DNA of 64,000 bases from Sulfurospirillum sp001602955 (GCA_001602955.1 LVAC01000012.1:1-64000); one strand, 5' to 3'; numbered from the stretch's first letter, positions 1-8,116 are shown. Translations and numbers: made by a program. Notes: generated by a model not told the origin, from the sequence alone.

Positions 1-449
1 GCTTTATTAGATTGATTTTTGCTAGTGTTTTTACTGAAATTTATGTGCGAAAGTTGAGTAATGTTAATTTCTTCTTTTTCAACCGTTTTATTTTTAATGA
101 TAAATGACTTCATATCAGGCGTTTCACCTGCGAGTGAGACGATGATATAGCTAACATTTGGGTCATACGCCAAACGAATATCTTCTTCGCTTGGGCGTGC
201 GGGTGTCTCTGGGTGCGAGTGGTACACCGAAATGAGTCTAAGACCCTCTTTTTGCGTCTTTTTAAACGCATCAAACTGCTCTTGCGGATCAAAGCTGAAG
301 TGCTCGTTGCTCGCGTCCGTATTTTTCATAGGGATGGCATACTTCACTTCGCCATTGATCCCCGCAAGATAACCGCATGCTTCGATGGGATTGTCTCTAA
401 GGGCGTGTGCGACGATCTCATCGTACACGCTTTGGGGCATTTTGATCAT
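1..449 (-). CDS. hcyD: HcyD-like JAMM metalloprotease, partial (runs off left edge)
   Basis: M67/JAMM family zinc peptidase. About 149 codons are visible and the frame is still open at the window edge, so the C-terminus is missing or barely complete. Glu in EACGYL near residue 23 and the zinc motif HSHP followed by PSEED near residues 77-90 give the full JAMM signature. The ATG overlaps the stop of the upstream adenylating enzyme as ATGA. Next to a sulfur carrier that ends in Gly-Gly-Gly-Ala, it probably trims the terminal Ala to expose Gly-Gly, as HcyD does in Wolinella succinogenes. The related Mec protein instead hydrolyses a carrier-cysteine adduct, so that role is the main alternative. 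Confidence 0.85.
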   Translation of the reverse strand, partial: MIKMPQSVYDEIVAHALRDNPIEACGYLAGINGEVKYAIPMKNTDASNEHFSFDPQEQFDAFKKTQKEGLRLISVYHSHPETPARPSEEDIRLAYDPNVSYIIVSLAGETPDMKSFIIKNKTVEKEEINITQLSHINFSKNTSKNQSNK

Positions 450-1252
450 AGTTTTGCCTCACAGACCACCGCTTCGTAGTCTTTGATCTCTTTGATACCC
501 TCTCCTCCGCAGACACGGCACTTAGGGTTTTTCTTGAAACCCACGTTTCTAAAGTTCATTGTTTTTGCATCAAAGGTTAAGAGCCTGTTGTACAGTGGAT
601 CTCCCACACCCACGATGTATTTGAGTGCTTCCGCGGCTTGAATCGTTCCAAGCATACCCGCAACCGCACCCAAGATGCCCGCACTTGAGCAGGTCGGGAT
701 AGAGTTTGCTGGTGGTGGGCTGTCAAACACACACGCGTAACATGCGCTCTCGTGAGGTTTGATCGTCATCGTTTGTCCGCCAAAACGCAAAATGCCACCG
801 TGAGAGTAGGGTACATTGGCTAAAATACACGCGTCGTTGATGAGAAATTTAGACGAGAAATTGTCCGTTCCATCGATGACAAAGTCATAGCCTTTGACGA
901 TGTCTAAAATGTTTGACGCATCTAAAAACTTTTGATAGACCGTTACTTTCACATTGGGATTGATCGCTTCCATCTTCGCTTTGGCTGAGAGCACTTTGGG
1001 TACGTTTACATCTGCTGTTGTGTGAATCACTTGGCGTTGAAGGTTGCTTAGGTCGACTACATCGCCGTCCACGATGCCGATCTCACCAACCCCTGCCGCG
1101 GCCAAGTAAAGTGCCACAGGCGAGCCAAGTCCACCTGCGCCGATGACCAAAACTTTAGAATTGGCGATCTTCTCTTGACCTTCGATACCGACATCTTGGA
1201 GGATGATATGGCGTGAATAACGCTCTAATTCCTCATCGCTAAAATCTCTCAC
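446..1252 (-). CDS. hcyF: HcyF-like ThiF/MoeB-type adenylating enzyme
   Basis: ThiF/MoeB/HesA family enzyme of 268 residues. It would adenylate the C-terminal glycine of the neighbouring sulfur carrier so that sulfur can be added as a thiocarboxylate. Visible features are the nucleotide motif GAGGLGSPVALYLAAAG near residues 38-54, the Asp of DGTDNF near residue 127, and two zinc pairs, CYAC near residue 171 and CRVC near residue 246. There is no C-terminal rhodanese domain. The start is GTG, giving a GTGA overlap with the carrier gene stop. Gene context favours the sulfide-carrier role over molybdopterin or thiamine synthesis, since moaD/moaE and thiG lie far away. Confidence 0.88.
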   Translation of the reverse strand: MRDFSDEELERYSRHIILQDVGIEGQEKIANSKVLVIGAGGLGSPVALYLAAAGVGEIGIVDGDVVDLSNLQRQVIHTTADVNVPKVLSAKAKMEAINPNVKVTVYQKFLDASNILDIVKGYDFVIDGTDNFSSKFLINDACILANVPYSHGGILRFGGQTMTIKPHESACYACVFDSPPPANSIPTCSSAGILGAVAGMLGTIQAAEALKYIVGVGDPLYNRLLTFDAKTMNFRNVGFKKNPKCRVCGGEGIKEIKDYEAVVCEAKL

Positions 1253-1455
1253 GCGCCACCTCCCATAAAGTATAAAAAGTTGATCGAATCACCCTCTTTA
1301 AGCGTTGTTGTTGCATACGTATCTTTTGTTAAAAACTCATCATTGAGTTGTACAGAGACCATCTCTGGCATTTCGACGTTTTCAATGATCAACAATTCTG
1401 AAAGAACGATACCGTCCTTAATCTCTTTTACGTCACCGTTAATGGTTAATTTCAT
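1249..1455 (-). CDS. hcyS: HcyS-like sulfur-carrier protein with Ala-capped tail
   Basis: Ubiquitin-fold sulfur carrier of the ThiS/MoaD type, 68 residues. The tail reads FMGGGA: the Gly-Gly needed for thiocarboxylate formation is followed by one extra Ala, so the protein must be processed before it can be adenylated. A JAMM protease and an adenylating enzyme are the next two genes. In Wolinella succinogenes such a carrier, HcyS, takes sulfide from sulfate reduction and passes it to O-acetylhomoserine through MetY to make homocysteine. The acceptor enzyme is not in this window, so the methionine role is inferred from operon layout. Confidence 0.88.
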   Translation of the reverse strand: MKLTINGDVKEIKDGIVLSELLIIENVEMPEMVSVQLNDEFLTKDTYATTTLKEGDSINFLYFMGGGA

Positions 1456-1465
1456 TCTTTATTCC

Positions 1466-2839
1466 TTAATTAAATTGATGCGGAAAATGTTTACGAAGAA
1501 GCGCAAAAAGCTCCTCTTCAAAATCCGCATTTTCACCTGCTTTTTCAACAAGCGTATGGTTTACATGTAAAGATTTCGTGCGACGGTTGGTGTACTGCTC
1601 CAACACTTCCGTGATGATACCACCACCGGCGATGTCAAACTCATCAACGATGACAAAACGACCGAGTTTTTGGTTCTCCGCGAAAAGTTCCATCGCTAAA
1701 AGATCATGCACTCTAAAAACCACACACGCCGCTTCGTGACGCCCAACGCTTGGTTCATCGGCACGATCCAGCGTATCGCCATCGATGACACGTTTGATCT
1801 CTTCAAGATAGATCGTGCTTTGTGCCGAGCCGATTTTGATCTTGTAGGGTTTATCCAGTTCTAACGGTTTGGCACCCAACCAAAAAAGATTGGTTTCAAA
1901 GCGGTTACTCACCTTTGGAGCACTTTGATCGGCACGTGCGACCACTTCGCCGTTGCGCACATAAATTTGCGTTTGAAGCGTAAAGCCCACGGCCTCGCTC
2001 TCTTTGACACTGCTTTTCACAGGCGTGTTAAAACTCTCGATGCTTGCGACACGCGAGCGTTTCAAAGAGGGATAAAAGATGACTTCATCGTTTACATGTA
2101 ACTCTCCGCTGCTCACCGTTCCCGCGTAAATACGTCGGTCATCGTTGTCACGCGTAAATTTGTACACGTCTTGCAGAGGCATTCTAAAGTCTTCATTCGC
2201 TTTTTCTTCCACGCTGGTGAAACTGTCCAAAACCTCTAAAACGGTTGGTCCTTTGTACCAAGGTGTCTGGTTTGAGTGCTTTATGAGATTGACACCCTCA
2301 CGCGCACTGATCGGTATAAAAATATCGCTCTTAATCCCTAAAGTTGCAAGGTATTCGCTGTACTCAATTTTGAGCTTATTAAAGGCGATTTCACTAAAAT
2401 TTACTAAGTCCATTTTATTGACCACGATGGCGACTTGTTTGATGCCCAAAAGGGAGAGCAACATGCCGTGACGTTTGGAGTTTTCCGCTACGCCTTCTTT
2501 GGCATCGATGAGAAGCAATGCCGCTTCCGCACGAGAGGCTCCACTGATCATATTTTTCAAAAATTCGATGTGACCGGGTGCGTCGATGATGATGTACTCA
2601 CGTTTTTTACTCTGAAAAAAGACGCGCGCACTGTCAATCGTAATGCCTTGTTTTTGCTCATCGGCAAGTGCGTCAAGCAAGAAGGCGTACTCAAAGGGAC
2701 GTGCATTGTTTTCACACATCTTTTTCACACTCTCTAATTTTCCTTGTGGCAATGAGTCGGTGTCGGCAAGCAGACGCCCGATGAGCGTACTTTTACCATG
2801 ATCGACGTGCCCTGTGATGACTATATTTAAACGTTGCAT
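1466..2839 (-). CDS. cysN: Sulfate adenylyltransferase subunit 1 (GTPase)
   Basis: CysN, the EF-Tu-like GTPase subunit of ATP sulfurylase, 457 residues. GTP hydrolysis drives formation of adenylyl sulfate (APS) by CysD. G motifs are visible: GHVDHGKST near residues 10-18, DAPGH near 86, and NKMD near 141, followed by translation-factor beta-barrel domains. There is no fused APS kinase (CysC), in keeping with direct reduction of APS by the CysH encoded upstream. Its ATG overlaps the cysD stop by one base (TAATG). Two TTACATGTAA palindromes lie inside the gene. Confidence 0.96.
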   Translation of the reverse strand: MQRLNIVITGHVDHGKSTLIGRLLADTDSLPQGKLESVKKMCENNARPFEYAFLLDALADEQKQGITIDSARVFFQSKKREYIIIDAPGHIEFLKNMISGASRAEAALLLIDAKEGVAENSKRHGMLLSLLGIKQVAIVVNKMDLVNFSEIAFNKLKIEYSEYLATLGIKSDIFIPISAREGVNLIKHSNQTPWYKGPTVLEVLDSFTSVEEKANEDFRMPLQDVYKFTRDNDDRRIYAGTVSSGELHVNDEVIFYPSLKRSRVASIESFNTPVKSSVKESEAVGFTLQTQIYVRNGEVVARADQSAPKVSNRFETNLFWLGAKPLELDKPYKIKIGSAQSTIYLEEIKRVIDGDTLDRADEPSVGRHEAACVVFRVHDLLAMELFAENQKLGRFVIVDEFDIAGGGIITEVLEQYTNRRTKSLHVNHTLVEKAGENADFEEELFALLRKHFPHQFN

Positions 2840-3717
2840 TACATATATCCTTCTTTTCTTAGTGCCTCTAACGTTCCGCCACCGTCTTTATCTTGAGCGC
2901 GACCTGAGCGTTCCGCGATGTCTTTGAACTTCCCAGAGGTCAGCTCTGTGATGATCTCTTGAGGATTTTTCGCTTCCGAATCGACCGGTGCAGTACACGG
3001 ATAACATCCTAAAGAGCGGTAACGTTTGCCGTTTCCTTGGTTAAAATAGAGGTTGATGATGGGAATGTTCTCCCGCTCAATGTACTCCCAAATATTGAGC
3101 TCCGTCCACTCCAAAAGTGGGTGGATGCGCACATGCGTTCCAGGAGCAAAATCGGTTTTGTACTGGTTCCACAGCTCTGGCGGTTGGGTACTTGCGTCCC
3201 ATTCACTTTTTTCATCACGTGCTGAAAAGACGCGCTCTTTGGAGCGGCTTCCCTCTTCATCAGCCCTTACGCCCACGATAACGCCCGTGTAAGGTGCTCC
3301 GTTTAACTCATCTTCCCAGACTTTTTTGTAAGGGTTCCATTTGCGGCGCGCCCATGTCCCATCGAGAGTGTGTTTAAGTGCGTCACTTTTGAGTTTTTTA
3401 CAGCAACTAAGGCGATCGAGTCCATTCACAAACGTTTCACCCTTAGCAAGGGCTTCTTTGTTTTGTCCGACAACTAAGTTTAAGTCCCATTGCACAGCGA
3501 TTTCATCACGATAGCGAATCATCTCAGGAACTTTAAATGCCGTGTCGATGTGCACCAATGGGTAAGGCACATGGGAAAAAAATGCTTTTCGTGTGAGCCA
3601 CAACAGTACCGTGCTATCTTTACCGATGCTCCAAAGCATGGCAAGATTTGGGAAGCTTCGATACGCTTCTCGCAAAATATAGATACTCTGGGCTTCGAGT
3701 CTGTCTAAATGATCCAT
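2839..3717 (-). CDS. cysD: Sulfate adenylyltransferase subunit 2
   Basis: CysD, the catalytic N-type ATP pyrophosphatase subunit that forms APS from ATP and sulfate, 292 residues. The PP-loop motif SIGKDST lies near residues 31-37, and family blocks such as LVHIDTAFKVPEM, GVRADEEGSR and the C-terminal RYRSLGCYPCT follow. The length matches the family. It is third in the operon, four bases after cysH, and translationally coupled to cysN. Confidence 0.97.
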   Translation of the reverse strand: MDHLDRLEAQSIYILREAYRSFPNLAMLWSIGKDSTVLLWLTRKAFFSHVPYPLVHIDTAFKVPEMIRYRDEIAVQWDLNLVVGQNKEALAKGETFVNGLDRLSCCKKLKSDALKHTLDGTWARRKWNPYKKVWEDELNGAPYTGVIVGVRADEEGSRSKERVFSARDEKSEWDASTQPPELWNQYKTDFAPGTHVRIHPLLEWTELNIWEYIERENIPIINLYFNQGNGKRYRSLGCYPCTAPVDSEAKNPQEIITELTSGKFKDIAERSGRAQDKDGGGTLEALRKEGYM

Positions 3718-3720
3718 TAC

Positions 3721-4416
3721 TTATTTCTCCTTATGCAGATGCAATCCGCACTCTTTATGTTCGGGGTTCTCCCACCACCATCTGCCTGCTCGTATGTCTT
3801 CGCCCTCTTTAATGGCGCGTGTACAGGGTTTACAGCCGATGCTTTTAAAGCCTTTGGCGTACAAGGCGTTGCTTGGAATCGCGCTTTCGCGCATGTAACG
3901 CTCCACCTCTTCGTCACTAAAATGGGTGAGTGGGTTGAACTTTAACAGTTCAAATTTTTCATCGAACTCAACAAGCTTGGTGTCGCTTCTCGTGATCGAT
4001 TGAGCGATTCTGATTCCGCTGATCCAACCGTCATACCCTTTAAGGGCCTCGGCTAGAGGAACGAGTTTACGCACATGACAACACTCTTTACGAAGGTTGA
4101 TGTCATCGAAGATGCCATACTCCCCGACTTTTTCTTCTAATACCTTAATCGCTTCATCGCTGGCGCTAAAGCGTTTGATCGTGATGCCGAAAAAGGCTTC
4201 GACCTCTTTTTCATACGCAAGCGATTCATCAAAAAGCTTGTGAGTGTCAAGCGTGAAAACATCAAAATCGATGCCTGCCTTTTGTGCCAAAGCGATGTTG
4301 ATGGCATCTTCACTTTGATGGCTAAACGCCAACGTCACCTTGAGCGATTTGCCACCGATGAGTTCTTGCAAAAGATGAATAGACTCTGCGATTTTTGTTT
4401 CGTATGCGATACTCAT
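3721..4416 (-). CDS. cysH: APS reductase (CysH family, iron-sulfur type)
   Basis: Phosphoadenylyl/adenylyl-sulfate reductase family, 231 residues from the chosen ATG. It reduces activated sulfate to sulfite in the cytoplasm. Two cysteine pairs, ECCHVRK near residue 111 and GCKPC near residue 197, are the four [4Fe-4S] ligands typical of APS-type rather than PAPS-type enzymes. This fits the absence of an APS kinase gene in the operon. An upstream in-frame start at 4464 would overlap the DUF2061 gene by about 50 bases; the ATG at 4416 gives a neat ATGA overlap and matches the family N-terminus better. The C-terminal KECGLHLH motif is also typical. Confidence 0.94.
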   Translation of the reverse strand: MSIAYETKIAESIHLLQELIGGKSLKVTLAFSHQSEDAINIALAQKAGIDFDVFTLDTHKLFDESLAYEKEVEAFFGITIKRFSASDEAIKVLEEKVGEYGIFDDINLRKECCHVRKLVPLAEALKGYDGWISGIRIAQSITRSDTKLVEFDEKFELLKFNPLTHFSDEEVERYMRESAIPSNALYAKGFKSIGCKPCTRAIKEGEDIRAGRWWWENPEHKECGLHLHKEK

Positions 4417-4637
4417 ATTTGATACTCCAGCTCTTTTTCGCGACCAAAATTGATTTTGTTCCATGCTCGCTCATGAAAATAGTAGAGCAAGGTTTTAGTA
4501 ATAAGCTCAAACCCTCCGATAGAAACGGCAGCAAGGGGGCTTCCCGTGACGATAAAACTAATAAGCATCGTATCAACAGTGCCAAGCGTTCTCCATGAGA
4601 TTGCTTTAGCGATACTTCGTTTTTTATGCTCCACCAT
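4413..4637 (-). CDS. DUF2061 small membrane protein
   Basis: DUF2061 family, 74 residues, function unknown. The family start SIAKAISWRTLGTVDT is recognisable at residues 8-23, followed by two hydrophobic stretches near 24-40 and 44-56 and a basic tail. It is the first gene of the sulfate-assimilation operon, with AAGGAG seven bases before its ATG and its stop overlapping the cysH start. Proteins of this family often sit beside sulfur-assimilation genes, so a link to sulfate or sulfite handling at the membrane is plausible but unproven. Confidence 0.85.
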   Translation of the reverse strand: MVEHKKRSIAKAISWRTLGTVDTMLISFIVTGSPLAAVSIGGFELITKTLLYYFHERAWNKINFGREKELEYQI

Positions 4638-4661
4638 GCCGGCTCCTTCAAAATTTTCAGA

Positions 4662-4690
4662 ATAATAGCGGGTTTAGCGAATAATGTCAA
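4662..4690 (-). promoter_or_regulatory. Sigma70-type promoter of the sulfate-assimilation operon
   Basis: On the minus strand TTGACA (4690-4685) and TATTAT (4667-4662) are separated by exactly 17 bases, about 25 bases before the DUF2061 start codon. This is the only strong promoter seen upstream of the seven-gene block, so the genes down to hcyD are probably one transcript. Confidence 0.75.
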
Positions 4691-4773
4691 GTAAAATTAT
4701 TAAAAAAGTCAAGATTAAAATCGGAGCAAAATTTTTTAAACTTATCTGAATCATAAGTGACGAAAAAAAGAGA

Positions 4774-5949
4774 TTAGAAATAGAGAGTAAAAGAAGAGCC
4801 TTCGTCTTTGGTGGAGTTGATTTCAAGTTTAAAACCATTGGTTTTGCAGATGGTATTGACGATGTCTAAGCCGATGCCGAATCCGCCTTTATCGCTGTTG
4901 GCGCGTTTATAACGTTTGGTGATTTCGCCTAGTTTTGAGCTTTCTATGCCGATGCCATTGTCTTTGACACGTAATTTTTCAGAGTCAAGCGTCACTTCGA
5001 TGCTCCCCTCAAAGCGATTGTATTTGATGGCGTTTGAAAGTAGGTTGTCGATGAGTTTACTTAGGCTCTCTTCGTTTACATGTAACGTTTTCTCTTCCAA
5101 TTTGAGCGTTAAGTTGATCTGTTTGCTTGACATTAAATCCGCAAAGTATTCGAGGCGTTCAACGATTAGTTTTTTCACATCGACATCGCTTTTTTCCTCG
5201 TTGTGTTTGTCGTGAAGAAGCATGTAGCTGAGATTTCCGTACAAGGTTGCGATGCGTTTGGCACTCATTTCAATGCGTTTACGCTTCTTTTCGTCCACGT
5301 TTTTGAGCGTGCTAATGCTCATCAAGATCGCAGTAATGGGTGTGTTAAGCTCATGCGTTGAGTCTTTGATAAAGGTGTCAAGTGTTTCGATTTCCGCTTT
5401 GATGGGCTTTAGAAAAAGCTTGGCAAGCACGTAGCCTAACAGTGTTGCAAAGGCAAGGCTCAAAAGAAGGTAAAGCACAACCTCTTGCTTGATCGCGCTG
5501 ATAGCACCCGAGACGTGAGCTTTTTTGATGACAATGTCATAGACGCCAAGATGGTGTTCTGCGCTACCGTCCACATAAAAAAAACTGTCATCTTTGAGGT
5601 AAAATTTTTGCGAAAAATCGACATCGTCATTGAAGGTTACATGTAAAGGTTTGTGCTTTGCTCCAAAGAGTGCTACCTGGTAGCCTTCATCGATGCTAAA
5701 GCACTGCTCGATGGGCTTTTGGCTAAAACAGCTCTCAAGCGTGTTGTCTTCCATCATGTGCGCGGAGATGATTTTATGCGAGATAGAAGAGGCGGTAGCA
5801 CGCATTTTAAGCGCGTCGTTTTCGCGCATGTTTTTCATCTCGATGGTGTAAAACATACCCGCTAAGATGAAGATAAACGTGTAGATGGAGAGCAGGTAAA
5901 TGAGTAAAAAACGAATGAGGGAGCGTTTTTCATAGTGACTTAAAGACAT
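4774..5949 (-). CDS. Membrane sensor histidine kinase
   Basis: Two-component sensor kinase, 391 residues from ATG 5949. Membrane segments lie near residues 13-36 and 157-178, flanking a periplasmic domain of about 115 residues that contains two Cys (SCFSQ and QCFS). Then come the phosphoacceptor box DSTHELNTP with His near residue 199, and ATPase motifs NLLSNAIKYN, VKDNGIGI and GGFGIGLDIV. The longer frame from 5973 is less likely, because GGGG-rich Shine-Dalgarno-like sequence precedes 5949. It overlaps the response regulator gene by 20 bases. The signal is unknown. Confidence 0.92.
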   Translation of the reverse strand: MSLSHYEKRSLIRFLLIYLLSIYTFIFILAGMFYTIEMKNMRENDALKMRATASSISHKIISAHMMEDNTLESCFSQKPIEQCFSIDEGYQVALFGAKHKPLHVTFNDDVDFSQKFYLKDDSFFYVDGSAEHHLGVYDIVIKKAHVSGAISAIKQEVVLYLLLSLAFATLLGYVLAKLFLKPIKAEIETLDTFIKDSTHELNTPITAILMSISTLKNVDEKKRKRIEMSAKRIATLYGNLSYMLLHDKHNEEKSDVDVKKLIVERLEYFADLMSSKQINLTLKLEEKTLHVNEESLSKLIDNLLSNAIKYNRFEGSIEVTLDSEKLRVKDNGIGIESSKLGEITKRYKRANSDKGGFGIGLDIVNTICKTNGFKLEINSTKDEGSSFTLYF

Positions 5950-6592
5950 ACCCGACCCCTTTTGTGTTCTCAATCAACGCTTCAAGCCCGTAACTGCGCA
6001 GGTTTTTGATGTAAGTACGCACCGTCGCATACGTCGGCACTTCTTCAAAGCGCCACACCTCTTCGATGATCTCTTCAAAACTGAGCACACGATTTTTGTT
6101 GTGTAAAAAATACTCCAAAAGTTGCGCCTCTTTTTTGCGAAGTTTATACGCTGTCTCAGGCGTGATAATCTCGTAATTCGCAGAGTCAAAAAAAAGCTCA
6201 GGGGTAAGTGTGATACGCTCGTTTGTATCGATATTGTGAAGTTTTTTCGTACGCTCAATGCGCACTAAAAGCTCTTCAAGGTCAAACGGTTTTTTGAGGT
6301 AATCCTCAGCACCCAAAGCAAAGCCTTTTTTCACATCGCTGATTTGGTCAAGTGAGGTTATGAAGATGACAGGCGTGCTAATGTGGGCGTTTTTGATCTC
6401 GTTTAGAAGCTCAAAACCGTTCAGGCTTGGGACATTGATGTCAAGAAGCAAGAGGTCAAACTTGTCCTCAAAAATGGCATGAAGTGCCTCTTTGCCATCA
6501 AAAAAGAGCTTTACATGTAAACCATGTTCACACAAGAACTCTTCGATAATTTCGCTAAGAACGGGGTCATCTTCTAAGAGTAAAAGTTTCAT
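5930..6592 (-). CDS. OmpR-family response regulator
   Basis: Response regulator of 220 residues. The receiver has the acidic pair EDD at residues 7-9, phospho-acceptor Asp51 in LLLLDIN, Thr/Ser in FITSL and Lys in KKPF. The C-terminal half is a winged helix ending TVRTYIKNLRSYG and KGVGYVFKSL. It is paired with the overlapping histidine kinase downstream. The start at 6592 matches the family N-terminus; the five codons upstream of it do not. Confidence 0.93.
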   Translation of the reverse strand: MKLLLLEDDPVLSEIIEEFLCEHGLHVKLFFDGKEALHAIFEDKFDLLLLDINVPSLNGFELLNEIKNAHISTPVIFITSLDQISDVKKGFALGAEDYLKKPFDLEELLVRIERTKKLHNIDTNERITLTPELFFDSANYEIITPETAYKLRKKEAQLLEYFLHNKNRVLSFEEIIEEVWRFEEVPTYATVRTYIKNLRSYGLEALIENTKGVGYVFKSL

Positions 6593-6598
6593 ACGAGC

Positions 6599-6604
6599 AT
6601 TATA
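6599..6604 (-). promoter_or_regulatory. -10 box just before the response regulator start
   Basis: A perfect TATAAT on the minus strand ends six bases before the ATG at 6592, and no Shine-Dalgarno sequence is visible. Transcription would begin at or next to the start codon, which would give a leaderless mRNA. No clear -35 box is present, which is common in Campylobacterota promoters. Confidence 0.55.
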
Positions 6605-6658
6605 CACTAAAAATTTTTGCTTCCTTAAACAGATTCATAACCAAAAAGGGCGAGATAG

Positions 6659-6687
6659 TTGACTTTGTGGGGCGTTTGTGTTATGAT
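6659..6687 (+). promoter_or_regulatory. Near-consensus sigma70 promoter of the Cys-Cys leader
   Basis: TTGACT (6659-6664) and TATGAT (6682-6687) are spaced by 17 bases. Transcription should begin near 6694, about 24 bases before the leader ORF and about 170 bases before the phosphodiesterase gene, leaving a long 5' leader. Confidence 0.75.
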
Positions 6688-6717
6688 TTTAGCAAATTTT
6701 AAAACAAGGAGCACCTC

Positions 6718-6786
6718 ATGACATCTTCGCATGCCTCATTTCGTGGAAACACTGCCCTTGTTTTATGCCTCATGCGCTGCTGTTAA
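6718..6786 (+). CDS. 22-residue leader peptide ending Cys-Cys
   Basis: Short ORF, ATG to TAA, preceded by AAGGAG at 6705-6710 and by a near-consensus promoter. The peptide ends VLCLMRCC: three of the last seven residues are Cys, including two in a row directly before the stop. This layout suits a ribosome-sensing leader, where slow Cys decoding or a stalled nascent chain changes expression of the downstream gene. No similarity search was possible and no clear terminator or antiterminator fold was seen between it and the next gene, so the regulatory mechanism is open. Confidence 0.6.
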   Translation: MTSSHASFRGNTALVLCLMRCC

Positions 6787-6866
6787 TTCCCACACTTTTT
6801 AACAAACCCCTTTAATTTTTTCGCGTTAAGCGAGCCATTTTAATTTACATGTAAGAGATAAAACCG

Positions 6867-8111
6867 ATGAAAAAAGAGATCAAATACGAACTCAAATACG
6901 GGCGCATCAGCCCTGTGACCGAACTGCCCGATAGGCAGCGTTTTTTAAACACCTTGGAGCATTCCCATGCCAACAAACTCGCCCTTTTAAACGTTAATGG
7001 CTTTTGGAACTTTAACCACGTTTTTGGCTACGCCATCGGCGATGAGATCTTAAAGATCATCTCCGCAAGGCTTCAAAAACGCTTTCCCAATTCCGTCGTT
7101 TTTCACCTTAGCGGCGACAATTTCGCGGTCTTAGCAGGCAAAGAAGTCGGCAAAGAAGCCTTTTTGCAAGCGATCAACGCGTGTTTGTGGTACTTTGGAA
7201 ATTCGGCGATCGAGATCGAAGAAGAAAAAATCCACGTTGCGATTCGCGTGGGCGTTGCCATCGACTATGTTGACCTGTTTCTCAACGCCGAATTTGCCAT
7301 CAAACAAGCCAAGCGCCTTGGCAAAGAGGTCGTGGTGTACGACGCTTCCAGCCTCACGTTGTGCCGCCCAAGTCACAGCAGTGCCAGAGCTGATCTGGAG
7401 TGGCAAAAGGCGATACGCCAAGCGCTTTTAAAAGATCGTTTTGAAGTGTACGCGCAAAGCATCCAAGGCGGCAATGTCAAAAAATTTGAGTGCTTGGTGC
7501 GCATGAAGAGCACCAACGGTGGCGTCATCGCGCCGTATCAGTTTTTGGAGCATGCTAAAAGGGCGCATCTGTACACAAGCATCACCAAAGTCGTTGTGCA
7601 AAAGGCGTTTGAGTTTTTTGCGGACAATGAAGCGGAGTTTTCCATTAACCTGACTCTAAGTGATATACTTGATTCCGAGACGACCAATTTCATCATCGAA
7701 AAGATGGAATTTTATGGGGTTGCGAACCGTTTGACGATCGAGCTTGTGGAGAGTGAAAACATCGAAAATCAGCCTGAAGTGTTGGCGTTTCTAAAAGTGC
7801 TCAAACGTCACGGCGTGAAAATCGCCATCGACGACTTTGGCACAGGTTACTCGAACTTTGAATACGTGGTCAAGCTGCAAGCCGACTACATCAAGATCGA
7901 CGGCTCGCTGATTCGCAACATCACCAAAAACGCCACGCACAAAGCCGTGGTCGAAGCTATCGTCACTTTTGCCAAAAAAGTAGGCATGCAAACAGTCGCC
8001 GAGTTTGTCTCCGACTACGCCATTTACGAAGCATGCCAAGAGCAAAACATCGACTACTTTCAAGGCTATCTCTGGAGCGAACCCCAACCGTTGCGTAAAC
8101 TAAAGTTGTAA
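6867..8111 (+). CDS. c-di-GMP phosphodiesterase (EAL) with degenerate GGDEF
   Basis: Cytoplasmic protein of 414 residues with an N-terminal GGDEF-like domain and a C-terminal EAL domain. The GGDEF signature is degraded to SGDNF near residue 89, so diguanylate cyclase activity is unlikely. The EAL motif reads ECLVR near residue 207, and the other metal and catalytic positions look intact: NLT, ELVES, DDFGTGYSN, DYIKIDG and FQGYLWS. It should therefore degrade c-di-GMP, unless the first domain only regulates it. No membrane or sensor domain is present. It is transcribed behind a Cys-Cys leader peptide, and TTACATGTAA lies 12 bases before the start codon. Confidence 0.9.
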   Translation: MKKEIKYELKYGRISPVTELPDRQRFLNTLEHSHANKLALLNVNGFWNFNHVFGYAIGDEILKIISARLQKRFPNSVVFHLSGDNFAVLAGKEVGKEAFLQAINACLWYFGNSAIEIEEEKIHVAIRVGVAIDYVDLFLNAEFAIKQAKRLGKEVVVYDASSLTLCRPSHSSARADLEWQKAIRQALLKDRFEVYAQSIQGGNVKKFECLVRMKSTNGGVIAPYQFLEHAKRAHLYTSITKVVVQKAFEFFADNEAEFSINLTLSDILDSETTNFIIEKMEFYGVANRLTIELVESENIENQPEVLAFLKVLKRHGVKIAIDDFGTGYSNFEYVVKLQADYIKIDGSLIRNITKNATHKAVVEAIVTFAKKVGMQTVAEFVSDYAIYEACQEQNIDYFQGYLWSEPQPLRKLKL

Positions 8112-8116
8112 GAGGA

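Noticed and set aside
1249..1455. Carrier gene as thiS for the distant thiG
   Set aside because: It is embedded in the cys operon, 40 kb from thiG, and its tail has an extra Ala matched by a JAMM protease gene.
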